NCBI GenBank assembly: GCA_965277055.1
Contig: CBDIBM010000001.1
Span: 1-7,421 of the forward strand
DNA from: CBDCHC01 sp965277055
GTDB taxonomy: Bacteria; Pseudomonadota; Gammaproteobacteria; PS1; Pseudothioglobaceae
Direction of reading: 5' to 3'
Length of the DNA: 7,421 bases
In this document: positions 6,108-7,421 of the stretch, one piece after another
How the letters are laid out: the number at the start of each line of letters is the position of its first letter
Position numbering within the stretch: the stretch's first letter is position 1
Notes under the pieces: generated by a model
The model's input: the letters and a program-made list of their open reading frames with translations, nothing else
What the model was told of the DNA's origin: nothing
Database searches by the model: none
Position numbers and translations under genes: made by a program

Positions 6108-6563
6108 ATGACTGAAATCCTACTAGAAAAAATTATTAACAAACTAGCTCAGGATGGGCTGATTGATATCAGCCCACTACATGAAAAGACAATTAGTCTT
6201 TCTATTACTCCACTAAAAAAGTCACTCACTTTTTATATCAATGCTGAACAAGTATTTATCTTTGATGAAGCTAAAGAGCAAGACGTTGCTATTTCAGTAG
6301 GCGTTGATACCTTTTGGCAGTTACTAGAAGGTGCTGATATTGGTGAATTAATTCGTAGTGATGCGATTGTCTTAAATGGCGAGGTAAAAACTGCTCAATT
6401 ATTTGTTGATATCTTAAAAGAAAATACTATTAAAAAGCGACTATCAGCTATATTGCCACATGAAGTACAAGATGCTGCTGATACTCTTAAACAAAAAATG
6501 AAAGACGGTTCCTTAACAGAGCGCATCATCTCTACACTGATTCAACCTAAAGTATATAAATAG
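6108..6563 (+). CDS. ubiJ: UbiJ-like ubiquinone accessory factor (SCP2 lipid-binding domain)
   Basis: UbiJ is a non-catalytic factor that binds the hydrophobic ubiquinone intermediates and supports the cytoplasmic Ubi enzyme complex. This 151-residue protein has an N-terminal helix (1-16), an SCP2-like domain at about 24-105 with the strand pattern ISLSITPLKKSLTFYINAEQVFIF split over 29-52, and the family block IVLNGEVKTAQLFVDIL (87-103), comparable to L-E-V-Q-G-D-I-Q-V-V-Q-N-F in E. coli UbiJ. It is about 50 residues shorter than E. coli UbiJ (201) and lacks the C-terminal coiled-coil tail. The assignment rests as much on position as on sequence: it lies exactly between ubiE and ubiB, as in the E. 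coli ubiEJB operon. The stop is one base before the ubiB ATG. Shortened forms are plausible, and no frameshift is seen. Confidence 0.85.
   Translation: MTEILLEKIINKLAQDGLIDISPLHEKTISLSITPLKKSLTFYINAEQVFIFDEAKEQDVAISVGVDTFWQLLEGADIGELIRSDAIVLNGEVKTAQLFVDILKENTIKKRLSAILPHEVQDAADTLKQKMKDGSLTERIISTLIQPKVYK
6155..6176. repeat. Perfect 9-base hairpin inside the 5' end of ubiJ
   Basis: TGGGCTGAT (6155-6163) and ATCAGCCCA (6168-6176) pair perfectly around the loop TGAT. It begins 47 bases after the ubiJ start and is GC-rich compared with the surrounding sequence. No run of T follows, so it is not an intrinsic terminator on the plus strand. It may be a pause, RNase processing or stability element, or a coincidence of the codons for residues 16-23. 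Confidence 0.4.
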
Positions 6564-6564
6564 T

Positions 6565-7421
6565 ATGTATATTTGGCGTATTTTAAAGGTTATTGCAACC
6601 TATCAGTTGCATACCTTGATTCGCTTACCATGGTATGCATTTCCCTTACGTATTATATTATTTTTGTTGGGCTTATTTACTCGCTCCACTAAGCATTTAG
6701 ATCGTGGTGAGTGTATTTCCAGAAGTCTAGAAGAGTTAGGCGTAATCTTTATAAAATTTGGACAAGTACTTTCTACCAGAAGAGATTTACTACCAGAAGA
6801 TATCGGCAGAGAATTAAGCAGATTGCAGGATAATTGTCAGCCATTTTCAAGCGTTCGTGCCCGTGAAATTATTGAGCGTGAGTTAGGTGACTTTATTGGT
6901 AATGTATTTACTGATTTCTCGGAAACACCTATTGCCGCTGCTTCTATTGCTCAGGTTTATACCGCCACACTCCATTCGGGTGAGTCAGTAGTAGTAAAAG
7001 TAGTGCGACCAGATGTAGAAATACAAATACAAAGGGACTTAAAAGTATTATATCGTTTAGCAAAAGTTGCCAATATGCATAGCGTACTAAAGCGCTTGCG
7101 TCCGCTGGAAGTAGTAAAAGAGTTTGAGTTTATTATTCGTAATGAGCCGAATATGCTCCTAGAGGCTTCTAATGCGCGCATTTTAAAACGCAACTTCACT
7201 GGTAGTGATCTGCTGTATGTCCCTAAAGTCTATGAAGAGTATAGTACCAAGCATATGCTTGTAGAAGAGCGTATTTATGGCACTTCTATAGGTGATTTAG
7301 AGAGTATTCAAAAGCAAGGTATTAGTATGCAACACTTAGCTGAAAATGGTGTAAAAATATTTTTTACACAAGTATTTAAGCATAATTTCTTTCATGCAGA
7401 TATGCATGCAGGAAATATATT
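6565..7421 (+). CDS. ubiB: UbiB ubiquinone biosynthesis ATPase-like protein, N-terminal part
   Basis: UbiB is an atypical protein-kinase-like ATPase of the ABC1/COQ8 family, bound to the inner membrane and needed for ubiquinone synthesis. The gene runs off the window after 285 codons of an expected 540 or so. Visible motifs are the KxGQ element KFGQ (64-67) within IKFGQVLSTRRDLLP, the alanine-rich loop IAAASIAQV (123-131) that replaces the kinase glycine loop, the ATP-site lysine K145 in VVVKVVRP, E194-P-N196 at the ExD position, and the catalytic-loop equivalent HADMHAGN (277-284). The third residue of the ExD element is Asn rather than Asp; the E. coli protein, as I recall it, reads ELN there, so this is probably normal for bacterial UbiB. 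The start is the ATG one base after the ubiJ stop, with MYIWRILKVI aligning to the family's N-terminal helix. There is no Shine-Dalgarno sequence. The membrane segments expected at the C-terminus are outside the window. Confidence 0.97.
   Translation, partial: MYIWRILKVIATYQLHTLIRLPWYAFPLRIILFLLGLFTRSTKHLDRGECISRSLEELGVIFIKFGQVLSTRRDLLPEDIGRELSRLQDNCQPFSSVRAREIIERELGDFIGNVFTDFSETPIAAASIAQVYTATLHSGESVVVKVVRPDVEIQIQRDLKVLYRLAKVANMHSVLKRLRPLEVVKEFEFIIRNEPNMLLEASNARILKRNFTGSDLLYVPKVYEEYSTKHMLVEERIYGTSIGDLESIQKQGISMQHLAENGVKIFFTQVFKHNFFHADMHAGNI

Noticed and set aside
6957..7199. Minus-strand open frame of 80 codons
   Set aside because: It is antisense to the conserved UbiB region that holds the ATP-site lysine and the E-P-N motif.
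1..7421. CRISPR array serving the Cas6-like protein
   Set aside because: No regularly spaced direct repeats of 20-40 bases are visible on reading the window; all sequence is accounted for by genes and short gaps.

Overview
The window is visibly AT-rich and almost wholly coding, with gene gaps of 0 to 58 bases. It carries ordinary proteobacterial housekeeping genes. A ubiE-ubiJ-ubiB ubiquinone cluster, an E. coli-like NADP isocitrate dehydrogenase and a purN-DUF3108 pair point to a gamma- (or possibly beta-) proteobacterium with a compact, AT-rich genome. A marine, symbiotic or sulfur-oxidising lineage is possible, but the genus cannot be read from the sequence. No tRNA, rRNA, CRISPR array, insertion sequence or phage gene is visible.

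Layout. Bases 1-302 hold the C-terminal end of a Gate-type (nucleoside recognition domain) membrane protein. On the minus strand, 303-968 encodes a standalone protein resembling the Cas6/Cmx6 RNA endoribonuclease of type I-MYXAN CRISPR systems, with the RAMP glycine-rich loop at its C-terminus. Its stop codon abuts the stop of the membrane-protein gene. It is divergent, over about 41 bases, from the gene for RNase III (rnc, 1010-1672). rnc overlaps purN (1669-2229), and two bases later comes a DUF3108 periplasmic-protein gene (2232-2890) that is split by an apparent one-base deletion near 2495.

A second block, which has its own strong sigma70-like promoter at 2870-2898, holds icd (2929-4176), gltA of the short type (4182-5315), ubiE (5312-6049), ubiJ (6108-6563) and the first 285 codons of ubiB (from 6565). 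Citrate synthase and isocitrate dehydrogenase supply TCA-cycle flux and NADPH. UbiE, UbiJ and UbiB act in making ubiquinone, the electron carrier that takes up reducing power from the cycle. The arrangement therefore joins central carbon oxidation to respiratory quinone supply.

The most notable item is the orphan Cas6-like protein: no array, Cascade, cas1/cas2 or cas3 gene is in view, its setting is a housekeeping locus, and it has only one histidine. Secondary items are the DUF3108 frameshift, an inverted repeat that overlaps the icd ribosome binding site, and the loss of the usual rnc-era linkage.
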